Below, one piece after another: positions 33,576-42,277 of a stretch of 64,000 nucleotides of DNA. The position numbers and the translations under genes are program-made. The DNA comes from Yinghuangia sp051388915 (GTDB taxonomy: Bacteria; Actinomycetota; Actinomycetes; Streptomycetales; Streptomycetaceae): the NCBI RefSeq assembly GCF_051388915.1, contig NZ_JBPKBH010000002.1, positions 124,001-188,000 on the forward strand, read 5' to 3'. The notes beneath the pieces are model-generated. The model was not told the origin of the DNA and did no database searches. It worked only from the letters and a program-made list of their open reading frames with translations. How positions within the stretch are numbered: position 1 is the stretch's first letter; the number at the start of each line of letters is the position of its first letter.

Positions 33576-35120
33576 GTGCCCGAGACCTTCACCGCCCGCT
33601 ACCAGGCCATCAGCAGCCGCGACGCCCGCTTCGACGGCAGCTTCTACACCGCCGTGTCCAGCACCGGCATCTACTGCCGCCCCAGCTGCCCGGCCCGCAC
33701 GCCCAAGCCCGAGAACGTCACCTTCTACGGCACCGCGGCCGCCGCGCAGGCCGCCGGGTTCCGCGCCTGCAAGCGCTGCCGCCCCGAGGCCAGCCCCGGA
33801 TCCCCCGACTGGGACATCCGCGCCGACCTCGTCGGCCGCGCGCTGCGCCTGATCGCCGACGGCGTCGTCGACGAGGGCGGCGTCGGCAGCCTGGCCCGCC
33901 GCCTCGCCGTGTCCGAACGCCACCTGCACCGGCAGATGGTCGGCGAGGTCGGCACCGGCCCGCTCGCGCTGGCGCGGATGCGCCGCGCGCAGACCGCCCG
34001 CATGCTGATCGAGGCCACGGACCTGCCGATCACCCAGATCGCGTTCGCGGCCGGGTACTCCAGCGTCCGGCAGTTCAACGACTCGATGGCCGAGGCGTTC
34101 GGCTGCGCGCCCACCGAGCTGCGCCGCCGGCACCGCCCCGCGGGCCCCGGCGCGGACGGCGAGGGCGACATCGTGCTGCGCCTCCAGCACCGCCGCCCCC
34201 TGTCCCACGACCCGCTCCTCGACTTCCTCGCCGACCGCGCGATCGGCGGCGTCGAGGAGGTCGTCGCCAACGACGCGGGACGGGGCGCCGACGGCGACAC
34301 GGGCCGCGGCAGGGCAGCGGGCGGCGCGGGAGACCGCTCGTACCGCCGCAGCCTGCGCCTGCCGCGCCGCACCGGCATCATGACGGTCACCCCGCACCCG
34401 GACGCCGGGTACGCGACGCTCCGCCTGCGCCTGGAGGACCTGCGCGACCTCACCGCCGCCGTACAGCGCACCCGCCGCCTCTTCGACCTGGACGCCGACC
34501 CACAGGGCGTGGACGACGTCCTCGGCGCCGACCCGCTGATCGGACCGCTGGTCGCCAAGCACCCCGGGCTGCGCGTCCCCGGCCACGTCGACGGGTTCGA
34601 GCTCGCGGTCCGCGCGGTGCTCGGGCAGCAGGTGACCGTCAAGGGCGCGCGTACGCTCGCCGAACGCCTCGTCCGCAAGCTCGGCTGCGCACTCGCCGCC
34701 CCGGACGGCACGCTCACCCACATGTTCCCCAGCGCCGACCAGGTCGCCGACGACGACCTGTCCGGCATCGGCCTCACCGGAAGCCGCATCCGCGCGCTGC
34801 GCGCCCTCGCCTCCGCGGTCGCGGACGGCGGCGTCGTCCTCGACCCGGGCGCGGACCGCGCCGACACCGAGCGGGCGCTGCTCGCCCTGCCCGGCATCGG
34901 GCCCTGGACCGCCTCCTACATCGCGATGCGCGCGCTCGGCGACCCCGACGCGATCCCGCTGACCGACCTGGGCGTCCGGCACGCGCTGCGCGACCTCGGC
35001 GCGGACGACTCCGCGGCGGCGGCCGCCGAGCGGGCGGAGGGCTGGCGTCCGTGGCGGGCGTACGCCGCGATGCACCTGTGGACGCACTTGTCGGGAACGG
35101 ACGGGCCGGCGGGCGGCTGA
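33576..35120 (+). CDS. Ada-AlkA fusion: methyl-sensing regulator and DNA-3-methyladenine glycosylase II
   Basis: A 514-residue adaptive-response protein. Residues 1-75 are the Ada zinc domain with C34, C38, C65 and C68; C34 is the likely methyl acceptor for phosphotriesters. An AraC-type helix-turn-helix follows (about 85-190). After an Ala/Gly linker near 235-255 comes an AlkA N-terminal domain and a HhH-GPD glycosylase with ALPGIGPWTASYIAMR and the catalytic Asp of PLTDLG. It lacks the O6-methylguanine transferase domain of E. coli Ada. The GTG at 33576 lies very close to GGAGG, so initiation could be weak or leaderless. It is probably self-regulated on alkylation damage. Confidence 0.93.
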   Translation: MPETFTARYQAISSRDARFDGSFYTAVSSTGIYCRPSCPARTPKPENVTFYGTAAAAQAAGFRACKRCRPEASPGSPDWDIRADLVGRALRLIADGVVDEGGVGSLARRLAVSERHLHRQMVGEVGTGPLALARMRRAQTARMLIEATDLPITQIAFAAGYSSVRQFNDSMAEAFGCAPTELRRRHRPAGPGADGEGDIVLRLQHRRPLSHDPLLDFLADRAIGGVEEVVANDAGRGADGDTGRGRAAGGAGDRSYRRSLRLPRRTGIMTVTPHPDAGYATLRLRLEDLRDLTAAVQRTRRLFDLDADPQGVDDVLGADPLIGPLVAKHPGLRVPGHVDGFELAVRAVLGQQVTVKGARTLAERLVRKLGCALAAPDGTLTHMFPSADQVADDDLSGIGLTGSRIRALRALASAVADGGVVLDPGADRADTERALLALPGIGPWTASYIAMRALGDPDAIPLTDLGVRHALRDLGADDSAAAAAERAEGWRPWRAYAAMHLWTHLSGTDGPAGG

Positions 35121-35189
35121 GCCGGGACCGCGTGTCCGGGCGGCGCGCGGTCGTCCCCTGCCCGGACCGTTCATCCGTCTGACGCGTCG

Positions 35190-35630
35190 TCAGCTCGCTG
35201 CGTGGTCCTGCCGGTTCTGGTACGCCTCCCGCGCCGCGAGCAGCGTCGGCAGGTTCGCCGCGGCCCACTCGCGGCACGCCTGGATCGGGCCGAGGAGGGT
35301 GCGGCCGAGGTCGGTCAGGGCGTACTCGACGCGCGGCGGCGACTCGTTGTACGCGGTGCGCGTCACCATGCCGTCCCGCTCCAGCGCCCGCAGCGTCTCG
35401 GTCAGCACCTTCGGGGTGATCCGGCGCAGCGGCACCTTCAGCTCGGAGAACCGGCGCGGCCCGTCGGCGAGGCAGACGACGACCATCCCCGCCCACTTCT
35501 CGCCGATGCGGATCGGCACGACGCTCTGCGGGCAGGCCGGGTCGAAGAAGTCGCCGGTGAGCGGCGCGAGGGCTTCCGGTCGCGGGCCCGGGGCAGGTCC
35601 TGCGGCCTGGGTTTCGGCGGGGTGTGGCAT
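35190..35630 (-). CDS. HxlR-family transcriptional regulator
   Basis: A 146-residue winged-helix regulator. The HxlR domain (about residues 35-130) has CPQSVVPIRIGEKWAGMVVVCLADGPRRFSELKVPLRRITPKVLTETLRALERDGMV, the family core with the conserved Cys in the first helix. A Cys here can act as a redox or electrophile sensor. It starts at the ATG at 35630 after a Pro-rich tail of about 30 residues. It is divergent from the NAD(P)-binding protein gene, a common HxlR target, across 108 bp containing a dyad. Confidence 0.92.
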   Translation of the reverse strand: MPHPAETQAAGPAPGPRPEALAPLTGDFFDPACPQSVVPIRIGEKWAGMVVVCLADGPRRFSELKVPLRRITPKVLTETLRALERDGMVTRTAYNESPPRVEYALTDLGRTLLGPIQACREWAAANLPTLLAAREAYQNRQDHAAS

Positions 35631-35666
35631 GGGCCCGACGCTAGTCCGGTTTCGTTGAAGTAACCA

Positions 35667-35681
35667 GTATCCGATCCATAC
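35667..35681. promoter_or_regulatory. dyad in the HxlR divergent promoter
   Basis: GTAT-N7-ATAC lies in the AT-richest part of the 108-bp region between the HxlR gene and the NmrA-like gene. A looser GGTT-N12-AACC dyad (35649-35664 region) overlaps TTGAAG, a possible -35 box. Either could be the HxlR site. Confidence 0.5.
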
Positions 35682-35738
35682 CGTTGCTGGCAGCGGCGGG
35701 GACGGGCCCTGCCGCGGAGACCGGGGCGGAGCTGTGTC

Positions 35739-36524
35739 ATGAGCGGAATCCACGAGACCGGCACGGACAGTACAGACGGCACAGGGAGCACGGGCGGCAC
35801 GGGCGGTGTGGCCGCGGGCGCTGTCGCGGTCTTCGGCGCGGGCGGACGGGCCGGTCGGGCCGTGGTCGCGGAGGCGGTCGCGCGCGGGTACGCGGTGACC
35901 GCGGTCGTCCGCGATCCCTCCCGCCACGCGGACCTGACGGACCTCACGGACCCCGCCGGCCGCGCACGCGTGGCCTTGGTGGCCGGGGACGTCACCGACC
36001 CGGCCGACGTGGCCCGCGCGGCGGCCGGGCACGCGGCCGCGGTGAGCGCGGCCTACACGCCGGACACCGGCTCGCGCGCGTTCTACGGCGCGGCGTCCGC
36101 GGCCCTGGTCCAGGGTCTGGCGAAGGCGGGGGTCGGGCGGCTCGTGCACGTGGGGATCGCGACGACGGTCGAGACGGAGCCGGGCGTACGGCTGATGGAC
36201 GCGCCCGGGTTCCCGGAGGAGTGGCGGGAGTTCGCACGCGGGCACGCGGACGCGATCGACACCTTCACGGCGGCAGGCGGGGGCGCGGACGGTGGCGGTG
36301 GCGACGGCCTGGACTGGCTGGTGGTGTGCCCGCCGATGCTGCTGGACGAGGCGGACAGGACCGGCACGTACCGCATCGGCGGGGCGCGCCCGGTCGACGC
36401 GGCGCGCGTGGACGTGGGCGGCCACATCTCGTACGCGGACCTCGCCCTCGCCGTCGTCGACGAGATCGCCCGACCGACCCGCCACCGCACCGTCGCGGCG
36501 GTCTCGGACGGGGAGCCGGGGTGA
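35739..36524 (+). CDS. NAD(P)-binding NmrA/SDR-like protein
   Basis: A 261-residue Rossmann-fold protein. After a Gly/Thr/Ser-rich 25-residue tail comes AVFGAGGRAGRAVVAEAVARGY, the GxGGxxG cofactor loop, then TAVVRDPSRH and LVAGDVTDPADVARAAAGHAAAVSA, the atypical SDR strand order. RLVHVGIATTVE replaces the usual catalytic serine strand, and the Tyr-x3-Lys pair is absent. It is therefore an atypical SDR that may sense NAD(P)H or have reductase activity. It is divergent from HxlR and likely controlled by it. Confidence 0.87.
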   Translation: MSGIHETGTDSTDGTGSTGGTGGVAAGAVAVFGAGGRAGRAVVAEAVARGYAVTAVVRDPSRHADLTDLTDPAGRARVALVAGDVTDPADVARAAAGHAAAVSAAYTPDTGSRAFYGAASAALVQGLAKAGVGRLVHVGIATTVETEPGVRLMDAPGFPEEWREFARGHADAIDTFTAAGGGADGGGGDGLDWLVVCPPMLLDEADRTGTYRIGGARPVDAARVDVGGHISYADLALAVVDEIARPTRHRTVAAVSDGEPG

Positions 36525-36719
36525 GGGCGGGCTTGCGGTGCGGGTCCCCGGCGCCCGGCTCCTGCCGTGGCCGAATGCCCGAGGGCGTTGCGCCGGACGG
36601 CCCACGCGGTCGCGGGAACCGACGCCCCCACGCGCCCGACCCGTTCGCCGTGCCGAGTGCCGGACGTGGTGCCGGGTGTGGGAGCCTGGGCGCCTCACGC
36701 TGGAAAGGCGGTCCGAGCG

Positions 36720-37112
36720 ATGACGTCGGCCGGGTCCTGGTACGTGCTCGTCGAAGAGAGCAAGCCCGAAACCGAGTTTGCCGGCGCCACTCTCGACAGC
36801 GTCACCGTGCCCCGCTGGCACCTGACGTCCCGTCACCACATCGCGGGCGGCAGGGACCAGGCCCGCGAAGCGGCGGAGTCGCTGGCCCACACGTGGTTGC
36901 CGGAAGAGCTCAAGTACCGTGGCGATCGCGGCGGCACGGTGGGCCGTTCGATCTTCAGACTGACCGGGGACTCCTGGCTCGTCGAGGTCACCAGCCAACC
37001 CTGGCAACGCCACGCCCGCATAAGTCTCGCCGAACTGATCCACCTCGTCGAGCACGTCCCGCCGCCCGAGACACCCGAGCCCTCGCCTCGGAAGAGGAAA
37101 TTCTTCCGATAG
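36720..37112 (+). CDS. hypothetical protein, 130 aa
   Basis: A small soluble protein starting MTSAGSWYVLVEESKPETEFAGATLD, with a GGAAAGG ribosome site upstream. The middle has several His residues (LTSRHHIAGGRDQ) and a Trp-rich strand pair (GDSWLVEVTSQPWQ). The tail is Pro then Arg/Lys-rich (PRKRKFFR). I do not recognise the family; related small proteins are seen in streptomycetes. Its TAG stop is built from the first bases of the dispersed repeat at 37111. No operon partner is close. Confidence 0.7.
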   Translation: MTSAGSWYVLVEESKPETEFAGATLDSVTVPRWHLTSRHHIAGGRDQAREAAESLAHTWLPEELKYRGDRGGTVGRSIFRLTGDSWLVEVTSQPWQRHARISLAELIHLVEHVPPPETPEPSPRKRKFFR

Positions 37113-37281
37113 GTCGTGTCTTCGAAGTCCCGCCGGGCCCGCGGGCCGTGGCACCCTCCGGGCCCTGACTGCCCTCCCAAGCCGAACCCAGGCCACACCC
37201 AGGCCGAGCCGCGGGCTGCGCCTTGCGAGCACGCTCACCACCGCCCGCGGGCTGTCCGACGGGACCTTGAAGCCCCTCCCC
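37111..37281 (+). repeat. dispersed intergenic repeat, copy 2
   Basis: This is the second copy of the element at 1285-1456, in inverse orientation. It begins AGGTCGTG at the stop codon of the preceding gene and runs toward the stop of the convergent lipoprotein gene. Identity to copy 1 is roughly 80% by eye, with two or three short gaps. It fills most of the 311-bp convergent intergenic region. Confidence 0.7.
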
Positions 37282-37423
37282 AGTGCTGTGACCGTCCCGT
37301 GGAGGCTTCCGTTTCGCCTCGTCACCCGGATTGCGCCGCCGGCCGGCACGTTCGGGGATCTGCACGGATGTCGGGCCCGTTCGGTCGCCACCGGTCAGGA
37401 CCAGGGCGGGGCGTCCGCCCGTG

Positions 37424-37894
37424 TCAGCCGGCGCCGCCGAGGTCGACGCTGCCCCGGGTCACCGCGCAGACGTACCAGGTGCCGGCTTCGCGGTGCAGGT
37501 CGACGACGTACGGGGTCGGGGTGCCGTCACGGCCGGTGACGCTGACGTTGACGTCGGCCCTGTCGCCGCTCTCGACGGATCCGGTGAGGGCGAAGCCGAA
37601 CCCGCCGCCTTCCTCGGCGAGTGCGTCGTGGGCGGCGGGGTTCCGGCGGCCGTCGCAGTCGCCGTGGTAGGCGTCCGGCGGGCGGCCCTCGGCGACCGCG
37701 CGGAGGTAGTCGCGGGTGCGGTCGTGCACGGCGTTGTCGAGGATGTCGTCGGCTGCGCATGCCGCGCAGGCGACCAGGCATGACGCCGCGGCCAGCGCCG
37801 CCGCGACCGTTCCGCCGCGCCGCCTGTCGGTACGCCGCTCCGCGGCGCGAAGTCCGGTGCTTCCGGCCGCTGTTCGCCCACCCCTGCTCAGCAT
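37424..37894 (-). CDS. putative lipoprotein / secreted small protein
   Basis: A 156-residue protein. The N-terminal 50 residues are Arg-rich followed by a hydrophobic stretch, GTVAAALAAASCLVACAAC, in which LVAC could be a lipobox. The mature part contains RDYLRAVAEGRPPDAYHGDC and a beta-sheet tail with VTGRDGTPTPYVVDLHREAGTWYVCAVT, the pattern of DUF4878/lumazine-binding-like domains in actinobacterial membrane proteins. The cysteines in the tail may form a disulfide. The start at the ATG at 37894 is uncertain because the first 30 residues are atypical for a signal. Function is unknown. Confidence 0.65.
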   Translation of the reverse strand: MLSRGGRTAAGSTGLRAAERRTDRRRGGTVAAALAAASCLVACAACAADDILDNAVHDRTRDYLRAVAEGRPPDAYHGDCDGRRNPAAHDALAEEGGGFGFALTGSVESGDRADVNVSVTGRDGTPTPYVVDLHREAGTWYVCAVTRGSVDLGGAG

Positions 37895-38061
37895 CACGGA
37901 CCCCCACCCGCTCGGACGACGTGCGGATCGTAGCGCGCCGCCGTACGCCGCGGCGCCGAATGCGGCGGCGGATGCGGTATGCACTGCGGGATAACTGCGG
38001 GACGACTGCGTGGCATCTGTGCGCGGCGCATCCCCGCACCGGGGTCGGCGGAAGGCGGAGT

Positions 38062-38556
38062 GTGGACGGATTGAGGGTGGCGTCGCTGATTCTGGCGACG
38101 ATGACGACGGGCATGATGGCGGGCGTCTTCTGGATCTGGGCGAACGCGGTGATGCCGGGGCTGGGGCAGACCGACGACCGGACGTTCGTCGCGGCGTTCC
38201 AGGCGATGGACCGGGCGATCATGAACCCGCTGTTCCTGGCCTGGGGGTTCCTCGGCGCGCTGGTGACCACGCTGGCGGCGGGACTCCTGCACCTCGGCGA
38301 GGACGCGCTGCCGTGGATCGCCGGGGCGTTCGTGCTCTACCTGGGCACGATGGTGGTGACGGGGGCGGTGAACGTGCCGAGCAACAACGCGCTGAAAGCG
38401 GCGGGCGATCCGGACGCGATCGACAACGCGGCGGCGCGGTCGGCGTTCGACGAGCGCCGGTGGCGGTCCGCGAACCAGGTGCGGGTGGTGCTGAACACCG
38501 CGGCGTTCGGACTGCTCGCGTACGCGCTCGTGGTCACCGGGAGGTCGGGGGGCTGA
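38062..38556 (+). CDS. DUF1772 (anthrone oxygenase-like) membrane protein
   Basis: A 164-residue protein with four hydrophobic segments: LILATMTTGMMAGVFWIWANAVMPGL, a second near FLAWGFLGALVTTLA, a third near WIAGAFVLYLGTMVVTGAVNVPSNNAL, and a last one at the C-terminus. The MPGL, NVPSNN and RWRSANQVR motifs are diagnostic for DUF1772. The GTG at 38062 has GGAAGGCGGAG upstream. The family includes anthrone oxygenases, but most actinobacterial members have no known role. It is divergent from the lipoprotein gene. Confidence 0.85.
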   Translation: MDGLRVASLILATMTTGMMAGVFWIWANAVMPGLGQTDDRTFVAAFQAMDRAIMNPLFLAWGFLGALVTTLAAGLLHLGEDALPWIAGAFVLYLGTMVVTGAVNVPSNNALKAAGDPDAIDNAAARSAFDERRWRSANQVRVVLNTAAFGLLAYALVVTGRSGG

Positions 38557-38591
38557 GCGCGGGGCCCCTCGGGCGGCCCTCTGCGGGCGGG

Positions 38592-40259
38592 TCACCCGCA
38601 GCGCACGTCCGCGGCGGGCAGGACGCCGTTGAGGAGGTACCGGTCGACGGCGTTGTCCACGCAGGTGTTGTCCCGGTAGATCGCGACGTGCCCGTCGCCG
38701 TTGTACGTCACCAGCCGTGCGGCGGGGAGCTGTTCGCGCACCCGCGGGGCGGCGGCGTGGGGGGTGGCGGGGTCGCGGGTGGTGCTGACGAGGAGCATGC
38801 CGGGCAGGTCGGCGCCGTCCAGCGGCTCGGCGTGGTCGGGTCCGGGGGCGGCGCAGTCGGCGGCCCAGCTCCACACCACGGACGGCCCGAGCACCGGCGC
38901 GGTCGCGGTGATGTCGCGGGTGAGGCGTTCGGCTTCGCGGGCGGAGAGGTAGCGGCCGTCGGCGCAGTTGACGGCGAAGTAACCGTCGAGGGCGGAGTCG
39001 GCGTAGGAGCCGTCGGGTCCGCGGTCGGTGTAGGCGTCGTACGCGCGGATCACGAGTGCGGCGTCGCCGCGGGCGAGGGCGGCGACGACGGTGCGCAGGG
39101 CGGGCCACTGGCCGGGGTGGTAGAGGTATCCGGACAGGACGGCTGAGGCCATGCCCTCGTCGAGGGTGCGTCCCCCGGCGCGGGCGGGGGTGTCGCTCAG
39201 TTCGTCGAGGAGGGCGCGGGTCGTGCGGGCCGCGGTGTCGGCGTCGCCGGTGAAGGGGCAGCCCGCGCGGCCGATGCAGTCGGCGGCGAAGGAGCGGAAC
39301 GCGGCCTCGAACCCCTGGGCCTGCTCGCGGGCGACGGCGGTGCGGTCGGACGCGGGGTCGAGGAGCCCGTCCAGGACGAACCGGCCGACGCGGTCCGGGT
39401 GGCGGTCGGCGTAGCGGGCGCCGAGGTAGGTGCCGTAGGAGGTGCCGACGTAGTGGAGGCGTTCGTCGCCGAGGACGCCGCGCAGGACGTCCATGTCGCC
39501 GGCGGCCTCGCGGGTGCCGAGGTGCGGGAGCAGGTCGCCCATGCGGTCGGCGCAGCCCCGGCCGAAGTCCTTGAGGACGGCGGCGGCCGCGTCGACGGCG
39601 GCGCTGTCGCGCGGGGTGGGGTCGATGGACTGGAGGCGGTCCATGAGCGGACCGTCCGCGCAGACGACGGGGGTGCTGTCGCCGGTGCCGCGCGGGTCGA
39701 AGCCGACGATGTCGTAGCGGGCGGCCACGTTCGGCTTGGCGGCGGCAAGGCGGACCACGGTGTCGCGTACGCCGCGGCCCGGGCCGCCGGGGTTGGTGGC
39801 GAGGCTGCCGAGGCGCCCGGCGGCGGGCCCGGTGGCGGGCATGCGGTAGACGGCGATCTCGACGGTCCCGGCGGCGGGGGCGGCGTAGTCGAGGGGGACG
39901 CGCAGGCGCGCGCACTGGAGTCCGCGGTCGTCGCCGCGCTGGGCGGGGTCGGCGGGGCAGGGCTTCCAGGCGGGCCGCTGGGCGTAGAAGTCGTTGAGCG
40001 CGGGGTCGTGGGCGTCGCGCGGGGCGGTCGTCTGCGGTGTGGGCTGCCCGCTCGCCGTGCCGTCGCCCTTGTCCCCCGGGGCGGCCGGGGCCGCGGCGGT
40101 CGCGGTGCCGGCCGCGTCGTCGCGCTTCGGTGGTCCGTCGTCGGCGCTGCACCCGGCCGCGAGGAGGGCGGCGGCGAGGAGCGGGGCGGCTATGCGGGCG
40201 GTTGCGGGGCGGGCGGTCGCGGGAATGCGGGCAGCTGTCACGCGGCCCAGGGGTATCAC
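38592..40259 (-). CDS. secreted alpha/beta-hydrolase (tripeptidyl aminopeptidase type)
   Basis: A 555-residue exported hydrolase. The leader ends with a lipobox LLAAGC, so it is a lipoprotein. A Thr/Ala/Gly-rich linker leads to the peptidase S33-like fold: NPGGPG (oxyanion loop), DPRGTGDS, nucleophile GTSYG (Ser), TTRDPATPH with the acid, and GDGHV with the catalytic His. The C-terminal TAP-like segment with conserved cysteines (DNTCVDNAVDRYLLNG) is typical of Streptomyces Slp/Tap mycelial peptidases. The GTG at 40259 is used; a GTG six codons later is possible. It likely removes short peptides from proteins at the cell surface. Confidence 0.9.
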   Translation of the reverse strand: MIPLGRVTAARIPATARPATARIAAPLLAAALLAAGCSADDGPPKRDDAAGTATAAAPAAPGDKGDGTASGQPTPQTTAPRDAHDPALNDFYAQRPAWKPCPADPAQRGDDRGLQCARLRVPLDYAAPAAGTVEIAVYRMPATGPAAGRLGSLATNPGGPGRGVRDTVVRLAAAKPNVAARYDIVGFDPRGTGDSTPVVCADGPLMDRLQSIDPTPRDSAAVDAAAAVLKDFGRGCADRMGDLLPHLGTREAAGDMDVLRGVLGDERLHYVGTSYGTYLGARYADRHPDRVGRFVLDGLLDPASDRTAVAREQAQGFEAAFRSFAADCIGRAGCPFTGDADTAARTTRALLDELSDTPARAGGRTLDEGMASAVLSGYLYHPGQWPALRTVVAALARGDAALVIRAYDAYTDRGPDGSYADSALDGYFAVNCADGRYLSAREAERLTRDITATAPVLGPSVVWSWAADCAAPGPDHAEPLDGADLPGMLLVSTTRDPATPHAAAPRVREQLPAARLVTYNGDGHVAIYRDNTCVDNAVDRYLLNGVLPAADVRCG

Positions 40260-40321
40260 ACGGTTGGGCGCTCGGGGAGGCCCGGGGGCCGCGGAACAGC
40301 GGCATCCGGCAGCCTGTTGAG

Positions 40322-40339
40322 TTGAACGTTCAATAATCT
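40322..40339 (+). promoter_or_regulatory. palindrome and -10 box upstream of pirin
   Basis: TTGAACGTTCAA (40322-40333) is a perfect 12-bp palindrome followed directly by TAATCT, a good -10 hexamer. The pirin ATG lies 22 bp beyond. A repressor bound there would cover the promoter. No regulator gene is adjacent, so the binding protein is encoded elsewhere. Confidence 0.65.
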
Positions 40340-40360
40340 GTCATCCGTGGTGGAGGAGCG

Positions 40361-41236
40361 ATGAGCACCCAGACCCCGACGGCCCGCCGCGTGGCGGCCG
40401 TCACCGACCGCCGCATCGCCGGACCGGACGCCCAGGTCGACAACAAGGCCCTCGTCCTCGAACCCGGCAAGCCCGCACGGCACGACCCCTTCCTGCTCCT
40501 CGCCGAGGACTGGTTCAGCACCGTCGGATTCGACTGGCACCCGCACCGCGGCCAGGAGACCGTCACCCTCGTCCTGGAAGGCCGCGCCGAACACCGCGAC
40601 AACCGCGGCGGACACGGCGTCCTCGGCCCCGGCGACGCCCAGTGGATGACCGCCGGACGCGGGCTCTTCCACGCGGAGAAGGCGTACCGCGGCGAGCCTG
40701 TGCACCTGCTCCAGCTGTGGATCAACCTGCCCGCCGCGCACAAGATGGACGAACCCCGCTACCAGGACCTGCGCGCCGACGCCATGCCGGTGCGCCGCGA
40801 GGCCGGCGTCGAGGTACGCGTCTTCTCCGGCCGCTCCGGCGACGCCGTCGGCCCCGCCGCCAACGTCGTCCCGGTCACCATGGCCGACGCCACCCTGGCC
40901 CCGGGCGCCGCCTACGCACAGGAAGTCCCCGCCGACCAGAACGGCTTCGCGTACGTCATCGCCGGCTCCGGCCGCTTCGGCGCCGACCGCACCCCGGCCG
41001 CGGCGGGCCAGGCCGTCCACCTCGCCCCCGCCGACACGGGGGCGGACGGCCCGGCGTACGACGTCCTCGACATCGAAGCCGGGGACGACGGCCTCCGCAT
41101 CGTCCTGTGGACCGGCCGCCCGGTCCGCGAACCCGTGGCCCACTACGGCCCGTTCGTCATGAACACCCGCCGCGAACTCGAACAGGCCGTCGCCGACATG
41201 CAGTCGGGCGCCTTCGGCGAGATCCCCACGACCTGA
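40361..41236 (+). CDS. pirin family protein
   Basis: A 291-residue bicupin. The first cupin has DPFLLLAEDWF, then FDWHPHRGQETVTLVLEG, whose His-x-His and Glu would bind the metal, and LFHAEKAYRGEPVHLLQLWINLP. The second cupin covers about 150-280. Bacterial pirins bind Fe or Ni and some act as quercetinases or modulate other enzymes. The ATG at 40361 has GGAGGAG upstream. The palindrome directly over the promoter suggests induction by a small compound. Confidence 0.92.
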   Translation: MSTQTPTARRVAAVTDRRIAGPDAQVDNKALVLEPGKPARHDPFLLLAEDWFSTVGFDWHPHRGQETVTLVLEGRAEHRDNRGGHGVLGPGDAQWMTAGRGLFHAEKAYRGEPVHLLQLWINLPAAHKMDEPRYQDLRADAMPVRREAGVEVRVFSGRSGDAVGPAANVVPVTMADATLAPGAAYAQEVPADQNGFAYVIAGSGRFGADRTPAAAGQAVHLAPADTGADGPAYDVLDIEAGDDGLRIVLWTGRPVREPVAHYGPFVMNTRRELEQAVADMQSGAFGEIPTT

Positions 41237-41406
41237 CGTCCCGCACGCCCCTCACCGGCTCCTGCACCGATGAGGGGCGCGGCGCATCCGGGAACCCCCC
41301 GCGGCGGACCGGCGGCACCCCTCCCGCGCGCCGAGGACCGCGGGGCGATCGGTACCCTCCGGGTGGTCCTCCCCATGTCCCCGGCGCGAGCGCGGAGTCG
41401 CCTGTG

Positions 41407-42096
41407 ATGACGCGGTCCCGGCTCGGCCTTCTGCTGGGGAACGTGACGCGGATCGCCGCGGCCGTGGTGATCGCGGCGTCGATGGTGCTGGTCATCTGGG
41501 TCAAGCATCCGCAGGAGGCGAGCTCGGCGGAGTTCCTCGCCGGGGTCTCCGACGGGACGATCACCTCGGTCGGCTACGACGTGGACGGCTCCCAGACCGT
41601 CCACGTCCGGTGGCGGGCATCGGACACGGCGTGGCGGGAAGCCGTGTACGCACACGAAGGGCCGCGTACGGAGACGTCCGAACCGTGGGACCCCGTCGCG
41701 GAGTTGCGCGCCGACCTCCGCGCCCGGGCGCCCGGCGCCGATCCGGTGGACCTGGGCACGTACCCGTCCATGCACACCGAGACGGCGATCGACCGCCTGC
41801 TCGTGGTGACGGACGTCCTGTACCTGCCGTGGGACCGGCTGAAGTGGACGGTGGTGGCCCTCGGTGCCGCGCTGATCTGCGTCATGGTGGCCCGCACACC
41901 GAGCTACTACGGGCGTCCGATCCAGTGGATCGTCCTGTCACTCGCCACCGGGTTCGGGTTCCTCGCCTACCTGTGGCTGGAAGCACCCGGCAGACGCGCG
42001 GCGGCCGCTCGGGCCGCCGCGTCCCGCATGCGCCTCGACCCGGCCGCACTCGGATGCGTGACCCTGGCCGCCGCCTTCGTCCTCCTGGGGATCTGA
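41407..42096 (+). CDS. hypothetical membrane protein, 229 aa
   Basis: One N-terminal hydrophobic segment (about residues 14-34) precedes an extracytoplasmic-looking domain of about 100 residues. Three more hydrophobic segments lie near 145-225, interrupted by a short Arg/Ala-rich loop. The soluble part has beta-strand pairs such as ITSVGYDVDGSQTVHVRW and no Cys. I do not recognise the family. The ATG at 41407 overlaps a GTG one codon upstream. It is probably monocistronic. Confidence 0.75.
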   Translation: MTRSRLGLLLGNVTRIAAAVVIAASMVLVIWVKHPQEASSAEFLAGVSDGTITSVGYDVDGSQTVHVRWRASDTAWREAVYAHEGPRTETSEPWDPVAELRADLRARAPGADPVDLGTYPSMHTETAIDRLLVVTDVLYLPWDRLKWTVVALGAALICVMVARTPSYYGRPIQWIVLSLATGFGFLAYLWLEAPGRRAAAARAAASRMRLDPAALGCVTLAAAFVLLGI

Positions 42097-42277
42097 CTGG
42101 GGTGTACCCGATGAACCCGGCCGACCTGTGCCGAAGGCCGACATCGTGGCCGCCGCCGGGCGGTTCCTCGCGGCACACACGTAATCGGCCGGGTGATCGG
42201 CGCGGCACGGCATACGCTGCTGCACGCGCGGTGCGGAGCACGCGCGCGGGAACTGTCAGGGAGCGGGCGGGCGGACT

